The position numbers were made by a program, and so were the translations under genes. This document shows positions 10,891-23,088 of a DNA stretch of 64,000 nucleotides, piece by piece. Each line of letters starts with the position of its first letter. Position 1 is the stretch's first letter. Origin of the DNA: Diacronema lutheri (Eukaryota; Haptophyta; Pavlovophyceae; Pavlovales; Pavlovaceae); NCBI GenBank assembly GCA_019448385.1, contig JAGTXO010000020.1, forward strand, positions 496,001 through 560,000. The letters run 5' to 3'. The notes beneath the pieces were generated by a model, which was not told the DNA's origin, searched no databases, and was given only the letters and a program-made list of their open reading frames with translations.

Positions 10891-12129
10891 CTATCCACCC
10901 CACGCCAGAAGGCGCACGTCGAGGTCGCGAAGCGACGGACGCATGACTCCGCCCAGCGGCCAGTCGTCGCCGTCGTGTGCACCGCCGCCCTCAGCCAGCA
11001 CGGCGCGGCCCGCCACGCCACCGCGCGGCCCGCCGCCCCCGCCCGGCCCGGCGCCGCCGGGCGCCACGCCAACGAGCGTGCCCGACCACAGGGGCGGAGC
11101 GCGACGCCCACCCACCGAAGGGCACCGCGGCGCGTGTGGCGCGTGCGGAGCGATGCGCATCGCGGCCGCCCCCCGCAGAGCCCACCGATCCGCTTGCAAA
11201 GGCAGAGGCGGGAGCAGACAAAGGAGAGGTAGCCTGAAGCGCGAGACTGGGGACAATTGAGGGCATCTCACGATGCGAAGCCGCGGGGTTTGGGTTAGAA
11301 GGTGCCAGTGCGGCCCGCATGGTCCCCTCATCTCACGAACAAACGAAAGCGCAACGCGCGGACGCAGCCGCCCGTCGAGCGGGCCGTGAGCGAGGAACTT
11401 GAGGGTCTTGAGGGTCTTGAAAAAAGCGGAGCGCCGGCCGACGAGCGCGCCACCGAGCGCGTCCGCCCAGCGGCGCTGCGCGCGCCGATAGCGCCGGAGG
11501 CCGCCGAGCGTGCCCGACCACAGGGGCGGAGCGCGACGCCCACCCACCGAAGGGCACCGCGGCGCGTGCGGCGCGTGCGGAGCAATGCGCATCGCGGCCG
11601 CCCCCCGCAGAGCCCACCGATCCGCTTGCAAAGGCAGAGGCGGGAGCAGACAAAGGAGAGGTAGCCTGAAGCGCGAGACTGGGGACAATTGAGGGCATCT
11701 CACGATGCGAAGCCGCGGGGTTTGGGTTAGAAAGTGCCAGTGCGGCCCGCACGGTCCCCTCATCCCACGAACAAACGAAAGCGCAACGCGCGGACGCAGC
11801 CGCCCGTCGAGCGGGCCGTGAGCGAGGAACTTGAGGGTCTTGAGGGTCTTGAAAAAAGCGGAACGCCGGCCGACGAGCGCGCCACCGAGCGCGCCCGAGC
11901 CGCGCGCGCGCGCCTCGCCGCCCCAAACCCCACCGACCGGGGCGAAGAGTACGTTGTCCGCGGTGCCGGGAGAGTCGATGAGCAGGGGCGGCGGGGCGCG
12001 CGGAGCGCGGTTGGCGGAACGCGAAAACGCAGCCGAGACGATCAAGGCAAACGTCGTCGAGGCGGCCGGCATTCCGAAGCCTCCGGCCGGCGCGGCCGCG
12101 CGGGCGCGCGCCGCGCCGATGGGGACCAC
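10891..12129 (-). CDS. Doubtful hypothetical reading frame containing a tandem repeat
   Basis: A 412-codon frame on the minus strand contains two ~140-aa repeats (each with FFKTLKTLKFLAHGPLDGRL and a run rich in L/P). They derive from the 424-bp DNA duplication at 11082-11931. The unique ends read GGFGMPAASTTFALIVSAAF and RPSLRDLDVRLLAWGG. No family is recognised. Inside each repeat the minus strand shows intron-like signals: GTGAGATG near the start, and a pyrimidine-rich stretch ending in TTTGCAAG. The open frame may therefore be partly intronic or entirely non-coding. Listed so the region is described; a coding role is not demonstrated. Confidence 0.2.
   Translation of the reverse strand: MVPIGAARARAAAPAGGFGMPAASTTFALIVSAAFSRSANRAPRAPPPLLIDSPGTADNVLFAPVGGVWGGEARARGSGALGGALVGRRSAFFKTLKTLKFLAHGPLDGRLRPRVALSFVRGMRGPCGPHWHFLTQTPRLRIVRCPQLSPVSRFRLPLLCLLPPLPLQADRWALRGAAAMRIAPHAPHAPRCPSVGGRRAPPLWSGTLGGLRRYRRAQRRWADALGGALVGRRSAFFKTLKTLKFLAHGPLDGRLRPRVALSFVREMRGPCGPHWHLLTQTPRLRIVRCPQLSPVSRFRLPLLCLLPPLPLQADRWALRGAAAMRIAPHAPHAPRCPSVGGRRAPPLWSGTLVGVAPGGAGPGGGGGPRGGVAGRAVLAEGGGAHDGDDWPLGGVMRPSLRDLDVRLLAWGG
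11082..11931. repeat. Direct tandem duplication, unit ~424 bp, two copies
   Basis: Motifs recur at a fixed offset. GAGCGTGCCCGACCACAGGG occurs near 11082 and again near 11507, and AAAAAAGCGGA occurs near 11420 and 11843. The two copies differ at only a few positions, for example GCGTGTGGC versus GCGTGCGGC, so the duplication is recent. Unique DNA resumes after ~11900. Confidence 0.9.
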
Positions 12130-12149
12130 GGGGCCTCGCAGCTGCTCAA

Positions 12150-12265
12150 AAATAATTCATGAATATACTAACGACGCTTACAGGCGGGTAAGCAGGAGGG
12201 GCGCGCACGGGGCCGAGGCTGGACAAACGGAGCGAGCGATGAATGGGTATACTCATATTGGAACG
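12150..12265. repeat. Dispersed repeat, copy B
   Basis: Second copy of the segment at 10660-10800, rearranged as described there. It ends with GATGAATGGGTATACTCAT just before the first TIR-like gene's 3' end. The intervening 12265-12323 shows nothing recognisable. Confidence 0.65.
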
Positions 12266-12323
12266 ACGTGGGAGGACTCCAACGGAGGACTGCACGCTGC
12301 ACGCAGCAGTGCCCCTGGCCGAC

Positions 12324-15300
12324 TCACAGAGCGAGCATCAACCACTCGTCCTCATCGTCCTCCGCGTTGGCCTCCGCCGCAACCGCCAAGCGCGCGAGCT
12401 CGTCGCGCACCGCAGGGAAGAGCGCGCGCACGACGTCGTTGAACGCCGCGAAGCTCGCCGTCTCGACCGCACGGCCAATGCGCCGCTGCGCGAGCGGGGC
12501 GTCGGCACGGCAGAACATGGCATGGAACGCGTCGACGGCCGCAAGCAGCGCGCTCGCCTCGCGCTCGCCGCTCGCGACGGGCAGCACGTGAATCGCGCCC
12601 TGCCCGCCGCCCGTCAGCCACCAGATGAAGATCTCCATCGTCGGCCACAGACGCTCGAAGAGCGGCGCGGACGCCAGCACGACGAGGCGCGACGAGCGCG
12701 AGAGGCGCACAGGCAGATGCTCGAGCGAGCGCGCCGACGCGTCGCTCGTTGCCACGCTGCCGCCCCCGCTTCCCCTGTTGTCGCCAGTCACGACTGACGG
12801 GCGGCCGCCGTCGGCTCCGGACGCGTGGCTTGCCTCACTGCCAGGCGCGACGCGTGCGCTGTCCATCCTGGCGGCAACGGCGCCAGTCGCGGTGCGGGCG
12901 TCGGCGGTGGCTACGCGCGCAGCTGGCAGCGCCGACAAGCCCGGCCAGCGGCGCGTCAGCGCGCTGGCGGCCGCGCCGCCTGTGGCGGCCATATCGCCTG
13001 CTCGGTGCTGAGCCGACGGCTCGTCCGAGCGGCGGAGCGGGCGGAGTTGCGCCGAGTCGATCGCGTCGGCGTGCGCGCCTGCAGCAACGCCATTGGCAGC
13101 GCCAGTACCCGCAGCACACCCCGCACTCGGCTCGCCCGCGCCGTCCATGGGCGCAACGGCCGTGCTGCGCGGCCGCCATGCTGCGATGACTTGAAGGCTC
13201 GCGCGCCCGGGCCGCGCGCGCGGGTTGCGCGCCGGCATCTTGTCCTGGAGCGGCGCGTCGCACAACGTGTTGACGAAGCCGACGGGCGGTCGGCCGACGC
13301 TCCGCTCGAACTGCCGGCAGAAGCGGCGCAGCGCGTCCACGCGCGCGCGCGCGTCGTCGCGCGTGTGGTGCACCACGTAGATGTCGTAAAAGTCGACGGG
13401 CACGGTGTGCGCGCGCGCGAGCTTGATGAGCAGATCGGAGGCGGCCCGGCGGAGCGCGCGCGGCGTACGCGCGCCGGCGCTTGCGCTGAATGAGCGCGAG
13501 GGGCTGCGCTCCAAGACGCGGGGTTCAGGCGCCCCGGTATCGCCCGCCTCGTCGCCGCCGCTGGTGCACGCGGGCGCGGGCGCAGGCGCGCCGGCGCCGG
13601 CTGCGGCAGCGGCGGCCACAAACAAGCCAGCGGCGCGCACGTGCGCGTGGCGTGAGATGCGGTCTAGCCCGACGTCGCCGCGCGCGGGCGACGCGTCGTG
13701 CCGCGCCTCGATCGCCTCCCACGCCGTGCGGAGCGCGTCGAGCCCACGCGCGTCGAGCACGATGCCGCGCATCGCGCTAAGCGCCTCGCTGTGAAGCGTC
13801 GCAGCATCTCGTTCGCCCTCGGCCGAGCCATAGCCGAGCAGTGGCGCGAGCGACGCGATGATGCCGCCGATCCTGCTGCCCGGCCGCGCGATCAGCGCCT
13901 GCACGCGCCGCTGCAGCCACGGCGACGCGGCGAGCACCGCGCCGAGCGCAAACGCGGGCACGGGCAAGAACGCGAGCAAGGCAAGCGCGAAGAGCGCGCC
14001 ACCAGTGCCGTGGCCGTTGCCGTCGCCGCCCCCGAACTGACCGTCGAGCGCGTGCCGCAAGAAGAGGAGACAATGCGTAACCGTCGTCCCCGCAAATAGC
14101 ACGCATAGCCCGTGACGAAACATGGCGAGCGCGCGCAGCTGGTCGGCGCGCGCGCGCAACGCCGCACCCAGGTTGAGCACGGCTGCGCACACGTCCACGA
14201 CCAGCTGGAAGCAAGATGCGATCGACGAAAGGACCAGCCAGAGCGCCGGCGTCCGCCCGACGCGCACGCTCGCCGCAACCGCTGGCAGGTACCGCATCAG
14301 CCGCGTGATGGGCGGCACGGCCGTACCGCAGATGATGACGAGGCCAAACGCGCCGTTCGCGCGCAGCCACGTGACGCTCCGCGCGTCGCGCGCGATCACG
14401 TGCAGCTCGAGCGCGAGGACGATCAAGTTGCTCGTCAAGCCAAACGTGAGAGCGATCACGAGATCGCGCGTTCGGTCGAACACGATGCTCGCGCGCAATG
14501 CCGCCCACTCTTCGTCACCCGCGTCACCCGCGCCGCTCTTCGACATGAACGTGAGGAGGAGGAACGCCACCATCGTGCATGCGCACATAACAATGGCTGC
14601 GGCGCCGACGCGCTTCATCACGACGACCTGCCGCGCACGTGCCTCCGCGAGCGATGTCCCGAGCAGCTTGGCTGCGAGCGCGTGCGGCGCCGCGCCGTCG
14701 GCCGAGCGCAGCCGTTCGGTCTGCAGCTGCCACAGCAGCGCCTCGTTGCGGCTATGCGCGCCGCCGCCGACGCCGCCGCCACCACCACCCGACGCGGACG
14801 AGGCTGAGGAGGGGCGCACGCCAAGCGGCACGCACCGCGCCTGCCGCACGCGCCATGCGCTGGCGTCGCCCTTGCTCCCGCGCGCCGCACCACTCCCGCG
14901 CGGCAGCGAGGCGGCAGACAAGCGCACCGGCGGCAGCTCGGCCGTCACGCCGCGCGACGCCGAGCGGCGCGGCGCGCTCAACTGTGGCGTCCGCCATTCC
15001 AGCGTCGCCGCGCGCAGCTGCGAGTGCGTCGCGGCGCGCGCGCTACTGCGCGCGCGGGGGCCCAGCCAGCAGCCGACGAGCGCCGCGCGCGCCGGCCGCG
15101 CGACTGCCGCGAGGCCCCGCGCGGTGAACAGCGGCGAGCACCATGCGTTCGCGCAGCATCGGCCGAAGCCGTTCGCAACGTCGGCGTCGAGGAGCGCGAC
15201 CGAGTGGTACGTCTCGCGCAGCAGGTTATGCACCGAGCGCACGTCCATCGCGTGCTCGGTGCCGAGGAGCAGACGGTGTGACGTGCCATTCACGACGACC

Positions 15301-16558
15301 TCGGCGTTGCGCGAGAACCACTTTGACGTGGCGGGCAGCACGGTCATTGCCGCGAGCACTGTGGTTGGAAATGGGGTCGAATGGGCAGCGCGGATTGGAG
15401 CGGCGCGCGCGCGGCTGAGACGGGTGGCAAACAGACGGGCCGCTGCTACAAGCGCATGCCCACATGCAGCATGCGCGCTCGTGTGCGCGTCTTGCAGCTG
15501 GCCGAAGCGCGCCTGCGCGCGGCTGTGGCCTCACCGTCGTAGGGTTTGACAAAGCCGTTGAGGTGTGTGAGGATGTCGGCCGTCTCATCGAGCTCGGCCA
15601 GCTCGCGCCTCGCAAATTCGGCGCCGTCGATGCCGCAGAACGTCGCAAAGTACCACGCCTTGTCGCACCGCGCGGGCAGCTGGCCGGCGCACAGCTTCTG
15701 CCACAGGCCGGCGAGACCAAGGAACTGCGCGTTGGCCAGGTAGCGCAGCACCTCCGACTCCGTGCGCACGGCGAAGGAGCGCGCGAGCTGCATCGGCAGC
15801 AGCTGCGCGCGCCGCGCGGCCAAGGCAGCAACGCGGTTGCCGTCAGGGCGCGCGCGCGAGCATGAGCGCGGGACCGGCGGTTGGGTAGCGCGCTTGCGCA
15901 GGCGCGCGGAGCGCGCGTTGCGCAATGCCCGGCGCCAACGTACCGGCACAGCGTTGCGGCTGACGACACTCATCCTGATGCCGTGTTCAAAGCAGAAGGC
16001 GTACACCGCCTCCGCAGCCTCCGGGTCGAAGGCGTTGTTCTGCGACGTGTCAGGCACGAAGCCAAACGGCGAGGCGGCATCGGGCACGAGCCCGCCCTGG
16101 ATCGCGACGGCGCTCACCTTTCGCAGCACGAGCTCGGGCTGAGTGGCCACCATGTCCGCAAAGTCACGCAGCCCTGAGATGAGCAGCATCGTCACGCCCT
16201 TTGGCGGCGCACGCGCGAGCGTGCGCGCGAGGAGCGCCTTGCCGTCGAGCAGACGGGCTGGGTCGACCGCGTCAAAGCCGCGCACCGAACATTCGTGCGG
16301 CTGCTCGGGCAGAGTGACGCCCAAAGAGCCGATACCCACGGGCACCGACGCTTGACCGATGCGATCGAGCAGCAGCCGCGCGAGCTGCGCGCGCCGCGCC
16401 GGCCGGCCGCCGCCGTTCGCGATGACGGCGGCCAGGTGGATGTGCGCGTGCCGGTGAGCCATCGCGAGCACGAGCAACGCCTTGACGTCGTCTGGGTCGG
16501 GCCCCGGGTCCGTGATGACGATCACCTGTCGCGGCGTGGCCTTTGCGAGCCGCGACAT
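12324..16558 (-). CDS. Nucleoside hydrolase-membrane-TIR-like fusion protein, copy 1
   Basis: Exons 16558-15944, 15802-15535 and 15358-12324 (phases 0 and 1, GT-AG) give ~1305 aa. Exons 1-2 encode a nucleoside-hydrolase fold: ITDPGPDPDDVKALLVLAM, VIANGGGRPARRAQLARLLL, VPVGIGS, a RDFADMV segment, SAVAIQGGLV and NAFDPEAAEAVY. The domain appears to finish in exon 3 (VLAAMTVLPATSKWF...VVVNGTSHRLLLG). After a disordered stretch come six hydrophobic helices at ~545-765, the first being AAIVMCACTMVAFLLLTF. The C-terminus has a TIR-like domain of the algal SHSW-DD/CIDQ/RLWCxxE type, split by a disordered insert: VDFYDIYVVHHTRDDARARV at ~948, and SRLVVLASAPLFERLWPTME at ~1184. The Glu aligned with the TIR catalytic residue is kept. 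The first Asp of the usual DTDPG motif is Ile. The link between hydrolase and membrane parts rests on splice prediction. Confidence 0.72.
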
Positions 16559-17709
16559 GCCTACCGCGAGCCGCTCGAGCCTTCAACGCGAGCTTGGGAC
16601 CGCTGCGAGCCCCGACGCGCGTGCCTACGCTCACCTCGTGCGGCACCTGGCCTGCTCGGCGAAAATGTTTTAGGAGTGGGTCGAAAGCTTACGTGCTAAT
16701 ACGCTTTACTCGCGCCGCGGCGGATCTTGCTGGATGAAAAAATCTTGGCAAAACGTGCCGGGTAAAGAAGCAAGCGCTCGCGCCTTGCCAGCCGGAGCGG
16801 CAAATGGCACTGGGAACCTTGAGCGTCGCTATGGGCGCCGTGAAAAGCCAAGGCGACGTGAGCCCTGCCAGTCCTCGATCTTGAGACCGATGCGCCCAGC
16901 AGCCGCGCTCGCACGCGCTCCAAGTCGAGCATACCTGCACAAGCCGATGCGAATTGCGATCGCGCTTGAAAAGCGAGGCATGCTGTGCGCTGGAATGGCG
17001 CTTGCACGCAATGTGGCGAGAAGAGGCGTGCGTCCGTGTGCATATCGCGTGAATTCCGTATGAGCTTAGTCCTTGATCAGCACCCAGTGCCAGGGAGGCT
17101 GAGGGAGCGCACAAGGCCTGGTGCGATGCCCGCAAATGGATTTGGGTTCGGGGCAGTCGGTCGCCGCTGCTACTGTCATTATTTCGAGGACTGCGTCGTG
17201 TGGGGCGAACGGGATAAAACGGGATGGCCCGTCGGGCCTCGCTGCCCGCTCGCTGGTGACCGGGATGCGCGGGAATCGACGACATTGGTGGCTACTCGAT
17301 TCCCCCGCAGCTGGTGCTGACCCCGCTGTCCTGACGTAAGCGCCGTTAGTATAAAACGGGATACAGGTGCGCGTGTAGAGCATTTCGGCGGTTTGAAGGT
17401 GCTCGCTACCGACTAGCACGCTTTCGCTGCCCCTGCGCGAATGAGAGGAGGTTCTGCTACATGACGATGTCGCATTTGCATCAATCGGCAAGAAGGTGCT
17501 GTGCCGTTCGGCGTGAAGAGCGAGGCGTCAATCAGATATCGTCAAAAGGAGAGCCGTATTGCGGGCAAAGCACGAGGCCATGAGAGGCCAACGACAACGA
17601 TAGAAGGAGCTCGCATTGCAAGGATGTAGCGCGGTGCTGTCCGACAGCCACACTTCGAACACGGTCGTCGCTCGCGCTGCCCTACGCTGTGTAGTCGACG
17701 CTACGCGCA
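16559..17709. other. Spacer between copies 1 and 2
   Basis: About 1.15 kb with lower GC than the genes. It holds the promoter side of copy 1 and the 3' side of copy 2. Several frames of 60-200 codons are open, but they are repeated verbatim in the second spacer and show no recognisable domain, so I leave them uncalled. An 80-bp dispersed repeat lies at 17273-17352. Confidence 0.6.
17273..17352. repeat. 80-bp dispersed repeat, copy 1
   Basis: Identical over 80 bases to 45590-45669. It begins GAATCGACGACATTGGTGGC and contains a short inverted repeat (GAATCG...CGATTC). In the second spacer (22667-22731) the same element lacks about 15 bases (TCCTGACGTAAGCGC). Confidence 0.85.
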
Positions 17710-20700
17710 TCACAGGGCGAGCATCAACCACTCGTCGTCCTCGTCCTCCGCGTTGGCCTCCGCCGCAACCGCCATACGCGCGAGCTCGTCGCGCACCGCC
17801 GGGAAGAGCGCGCGCACGACGTCGTTGAACGCCGCGAAGCTCGCCGTCTCGACCGCACGGCTGATGCGCCGCTGCGCGAGCGGCGCGTCGGCACGGCAGA
17901 ACATGGCATGGAATGCGTCGACGGCCGCAAGCAGCGCGCTCGCCTCGCGCTCGCCGCTTGCGACGGGCAGCACGTGAATCGCGCCCTGCCCGCCGCCCGT
18001 CAGCCACCAGATGAAGATCTCCATCGTCGGCCACAGACGCTCGAAGAGCGGCGCGGACGCCAGCACGACGAGACGTGACGAGCGCGAGAGGCGCACAGGC
18101 AGATGCTCGAGCGAGCGCGCCGACGCGTCGCTCGTTGCCACGCTGCCGCCCCCGCTTCCCCTGTTGTCGCCAGTCACGCCGGACGGGCGGCCGCCGTCGG
18201 CTCCGGACGCGTGGCTTGCCTCACTGCCGGGCGCGACGCGTGCGCTGTCCATCCTGGCGGCAACGGCGCCAGTCGCGGTGCGGGCGTCGGCGGTGGCTAC
18301 GCGCGCAGCTGGCAGCGCCGACAAGCTCGGCCAGCGGCGCGTCAGCCTGCTGCCGGCCACGTCGCCTGCCCCGCGCTGAGCCGACGGCTCGTCCGAGCGG
18401 CGGAGCGGGCGGAGATGCGCCGAGTCGATCGCGTCGGCGTGCGCGCCTGCAGCAACGCCATTGGCAGCGCCAGTACCCGCAGCACACCCCGCACTCGGCT
18501 CGCCCGCGCCGTCCATGGGCGCAACGGCCGCGCTGCGCGGCCGCCATGCTGCGATGACTTGAAGGCTCGCGCGCCCGGGCCGCGTGCGCGGGTTGCGCGC
18601 CGGCATCTTGTCCTGGAGCGGCGCGTCGCACAACGTGTCGACGAAGCCGACGGGCGGTCGGCTGACACTCCGCTCGAACTGCCGGCAGAAGCGGCGCAGC
18701 GCGTCCACGCGCGCACGCGCGTCGTCGCGCGTGTGGTGCACCACGTAGATGTCGTAAAAGTCGACGGGCACGGTGTGCGCGCGCGCGAGCTTGATGAGCA
18801 GATCGGAGGCGGCCCGGCGGGGCGCGCGCGGCGTACGCGCGCCGGCGCTTGCGCTGAATGAGCGCGAGGGGCTGCGCTCCGAGACGCGAAGCTCAGACAG
18901 CCCGGTAACGCCCGCCTCGTCGCCGCCGCTCCCGCGCTTGGGTTCATCTGCGGCGCGCGCATGCGCGTGGCGTGAGATGCGGTCTAGATCGACGTCGCCG
19001 CGCGCGGGCGACGCGTCGTGCCGCGCCTCGATCGCCTCCCACGCCGTGCGGAGCGCGTCGAGCCCACGCGCGTCGAGCACGATGCCGCGCATCGCGCCGC
19101 GTGCCTCGCCGTGAAGCGTCGCGGCATCGCGTTCGCCCTCGGCCGAGCCATAGCCGAGCAGTGGCGCGAGCGACGCGATGATGCCACCGATCCTGCTGCC
19201 CGGCCGCGCGATCAGCGCCTGCACGCGCCGCTGCAGCCACGGCGACGCGGCGAGCACCGCGCCGAGCGCAAACGCGGGCACGGGCAAGAACGCGAGCAAG
19301 GCAAGCGCGAAGAGCGCGCCACCATGGCCGAGGCCGTCGCCGTCGCCATCGCCGTCACCAGTGGCGGCGGCGGTGGCTGCGGGCGCGATGCGCCGCGCAA
19401 ACCCGCCGTCGAGCGCGTGCCGCAAGAAGAGGAGAAAATGCGTAACCGTCGATCCCGCAAATAGCACGCATAGCCCGTGACGAAACATGGCGAGCGCGCG
19501 CAGCTGGTCGGCGCGCGCGCGCACCGCCGCACCCACGTTGAGCACGGCCGCGCACACGTGCACGACCAGCTGGAAGCAAGATGCGGTCGACGAAAGGACC
19601 AGCCAGAGCGCCGGCGTCCGCCCGACGCGCACGCTCGCCGCGACCGCTGGCAGGTACCGCATCAGCCGCGTGATGGGCGGCACGGCCGTACCGCAGATGA
19701 TGACGAGGCCAAACGCGCCGTTCGCGCGCAGCCACGTGACGCTCCGCGCGTCGCGCGCGATCACGTGCAGCTCGAGTGCGAGGACGATCAAGTTGGTCGT
19801 CGCGCCAAACGTGAGAGCGATCACGAGATCGCGCGTTCGGTCGAACACGATGCTCGCGCGCAGCGCCGCCCACTCTTCGTCACCCGCGTCACCCGCGCCG
19901 CTCTTCGACATGAACGTGAGGAGGAGGAACGCCACCATCGTGCATGCGCACATAACAATGGCTGCGGCGCCGACGCGCTTCATCACGACGACCTGCCGCG
20001 CACGTGCCTCCGCGAGCGATGTCCCGAGCAGCTTGGCTGCGAGCGCGTGCGGCGCCGCGCCGTCGGCCGAGCGCAGCCGTTCGGTCTGCAGCTGCCACAG
20101 CAGCGCCTCGTTGCGGCTATGCGCGCCGCCACCGCCGCCGCTGCCGCCACCACCCGACGCGGACGAGGCTGAGGAGGGGCGCACGCCAAGCGGCACGCAC
20201 CGCGCCTGCCGCGCGCAGCACGCGCTGGCGTCGCCCTTGCTCCCGCGCGCCGCACCACTCCCGCGCGGCAGCGAAGCGGCAGACAAGCGCATTGGCGGCA
20301 GCTCGGCCGTCACGCCGCGCGCCGCCGAGCGGCGCGGCGCGCCGAACTGTGGCGTCCGCCATTCCAGCGTCGCCGCGCGCAGCTGCGAGTGCGTCGCGGC
20401 GCGCGCGCTACTGCGCGCGCGGGGGCCCAGCCAGCAGCCGACGAGAGCCGCGCGCGCCGGCCGCGCGACTGCCGCGAGGCCCCGCGCGGTGAACAGCGGC
20501 GAACACCATGCGTTCGCGCAGCATCGGTCGAAGCCGTTCGCAACGTCGGCGTCGAGGAGCGCGACCGAGTGGTACGTCTCGCGCAGCAGGTTATGCACCG
20601 AGCGCACGTCCATCGCGTGCTCGGTGCCGAGGAGCAGACGGTGTGACGTGCCATTCACGACGACCTCGGCGTTGCGCGAGAACCACTTTGACGTGGCGGG

Positions 20701-21952
20701 CAGCACGGTCATGGCCGCGAGCACTGTGGTTGGAAATGGGGTCGAATGGGCAGCGCGGATTGGAGCGGCGCGCGCGCGGCTGAGACGGGTGGCAAACAGA
20801 CGGGCCGCTGCTACAAGCGCAAGCCCGCATGCTGCATGCGCGCTCGTGTGCGCATCTTGCCGCTGGCCCCAATCGCGCCGAGCGTGCCCACTGTATCCCC
20901 TTTCTCCCCTCTGCGGCCGTGGCCTCACCGTCGTAGGGCTTGACAAAGCCGTTGAGGTGTGTGAGGATGTCGGCCGTCTCATCGAGCTCGGCCAGCTCGC
21001 GCCTCGCAAATTCGGCGCCGTCGATGCCGCAGAACGTCGCAAAGTACCACGCCTTGTCGCACCGCGCGGGCAGCTGGCCGGCGCACAGCTTCTGCCACAG
21101 GCCGGCGAGACCAAGGAACTGCGCGTTGGCCAGGTAGCGCAGCACCTCCGACTCCGTGCGCACGGCGAAGGAGCGCGCGAGCTGCATCGGCAGCAGCTGC
21201 GCGCGCCGCGCGGCCAAGGCAGCAACGCGGTTGCCGTCAGGGCGCGCGCGCGAGCATGAGCGCGGGACCGGCGGTTGGGTAGCGCGCTTGCGCAGGCGCG
21301 CGGAGCGCGCGTTGCGCAATGCCCGGCGCCAACGTACCGGCACAGCGTTGCGGCTGACGACACTCATCCTGATGCCGTGTTCAAAGCAGAAGGCGTACAC
21401 CGCCTCCGCAGCCTCCGGGTCGAAGGCGTTGTTCTGCGACGTGTCAGGCACGAAGCCAAACGGCGAGGCGGCATCGGGCACGAGCCCGCCCTGGATCGCG
21501 ACGGCGCTCACCTTTCGCAGCACGAGCTCGGGCTGAGTGGCCACCATGTCCGCAAAGTCACGCAGCCCTGAGATGAGCAGCATCGTCACGCCCTTTGGCG
21601 GCGCACGCGCGAGCGTGCGCGCGAGGAGCGCCTTGCCGTCGAGCAGACGGGCTGGGTCGACCGCGTCAAAGCCGCGCACCGAACATTCGTGCGGCTGCTC
21701 GGGCAGAGTGACGCCCAAAGAGCCGATACCCACGGGCACCGACGCTTGACCGATGCGATCGAGCAGCAGCCGCGCGAGCTGCGCGCGCCGCGCCGGCCGG
21801 CCGCCGCCGTTCGCGATGACGGCGGCCAGGTGGATGTGCGCGTGCCGGTGAGCCATCGCGAGCACGAGCAACGCCTTGACGTCGTCTGGGTCGGGCCCCG
21901 GGTCCGTGATGACGATCACCTGTCGCGGCGTGGCCTTTGCGAGCCGCGACAT
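17710..21952 (-). CDS. Nucleoside hydrolase-membrane-TIR-like fusion protein, copy 2
   Basis: Exons 21952-21338, 21196-20929 and 20723-17710 splice in the same phases as copy 1 to ~1298 aa. Domain order is the same: nucleoside hydrolase (ITDPGPDPDD), six membrane helices, split TIR-like domain (VDFYDIYVVHHTRDD; ERLWPTMEIF). Exons 1-2 match copy 1. Exon 3 differs by several substitutions and small indels, confined mostly to the low-complexity linkers: the loop before membrane helix 6 carries [15 protein letters not shown] instead of GGGDGNGHG, and the linker after helix 6 is shorter. Intron 2 is 205 bp versus 176 bp in copy 1. All conserved motifs survive, suggesting selection on protein function in every copy. 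Confidence 0.72.
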
Positions 21953-23088
21953 GCCTACCGCGAGCCGCTCGAGCCTTCAACGCGAGCTTGGGACCGCTGC
22001 GAGCCCCGACGCGCGTGCCTACGCTCACCTCGTGCGGCACCTGGCCTGCTCGGCGAAAATGTTTTAGGAGTGGGTCGAAAGCTTACGTGCAAATACGCTT
22101 TACTCGCGCCGCGGCGGATCTTGCTGGATGAAAAAATCTTGGCAAAACGTGCCGGGTAAAGAAGCAAGCGCTCGCGCCTTGCCAGCCGGAGCGGCAAATG
22201 GCACTGGGAACCTTGAGCGTCGCTATGGGCGCCGTGAAAAGCCAAGGCGACGTGAGCCCTGCCAGTCCTCGATCTTGAGACCGATGCGCCCAGCAGCCGC
22301 GCTCGCACGCGCTCCAAGTCGAGCATACCTGCACAAGCCGATGCGAATTGCGATCGCGCTTGAAAAGCGAGGCATGCTGTGCGCTGGAATGGCGCTTGCA
22401 CGCAATGTGGCGAGAAGAGGCGTGCGTCCGTGTGCATATCGCGTGAATTCCGTATGAGCTTAGTCCTTGATCAGCACCCAGTGCCAGGGAGGCTGAGGGA
22501 GCGCACAAGGCCTGGTGCGATGCCCGCAAATGGATTTGGGTTCGGGGCAGTCGGTCGCCGCTGCTACTGTCATTATTTCGAGGACTGCGTCGTGTGGGGC
22601 GAACGGGATAAAACGGGATGGCCCGTCGGGCCTCGCTGCCCGCTCGCTGGTGACCGGGATGCGCGGGAATCGACGACATTGGTGGCTACTCGATTCCCCC
22701 GCAGCTGGTGCTGACCCCGCTGCGTTAGTATAAAACGGGATACAGGTGCGCGTGTAGAGCATTTCGGCGGTTTGAAGGTGCTCGCTACCGACTAGCACGC
22801 TTTCGCTGCCCCTGCGCGAATGAGAGGAGGTTCTGCTACATGACGATGTCGCATTTGCATCAATCGGCAAGAAGGTGCTGTGCCGTTCGGCGTGAAGAGC
22901 GAGGCGTCAATCAGATATCGTCAAAAGGAGAGCCGTATTGCGGGCAAAGCACGAGGCCATGAGAGGCCAACGACAACGATAGAAGGAGCTCGCATTGCAA
23001 GGATGTAGCGCGGTGCTGTCCGACAGCCACACTTCGAACACGGTCGTCGCTCGCGCTGCCCTACGCTGTGTAGTCGACGCTACGCGCA
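21953..23088. other. Spacer between copies 2 and 3
   Basis: Near-identical to 16559-17709 and about 15 bases shorter. It carries the shortened 80-bp repeat at 22667-22731. No gene is supported. Confidence 0.6.

Noticed and set aside
16689-17285. 198-codon minus-strand frame in the spacer (copy at 22083-22679)
   Set aside because: Kept open in both spacers only because they are near-identical copies. No domain, and Ser/Arg/His-rich composition unlike the confirmed genes.
19487-21259. 590-codon plus-strand frame (and its copies at 24866-26638 and 14122-15549)
   Set aside because: Antisense shadow of the fusion gene. Composition is Arg/Ser/Ala without domains, and it exists because GC-rich DNA has few stops.
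17710-21363. 1217-codon minus-strand frame starting inside intron 1 of the fusion gene
   Set aside because: Its first ~217 residues are an out-of-frame reading of the hydrolase exon and intron. The true start is upstream at 21952 with two introns.
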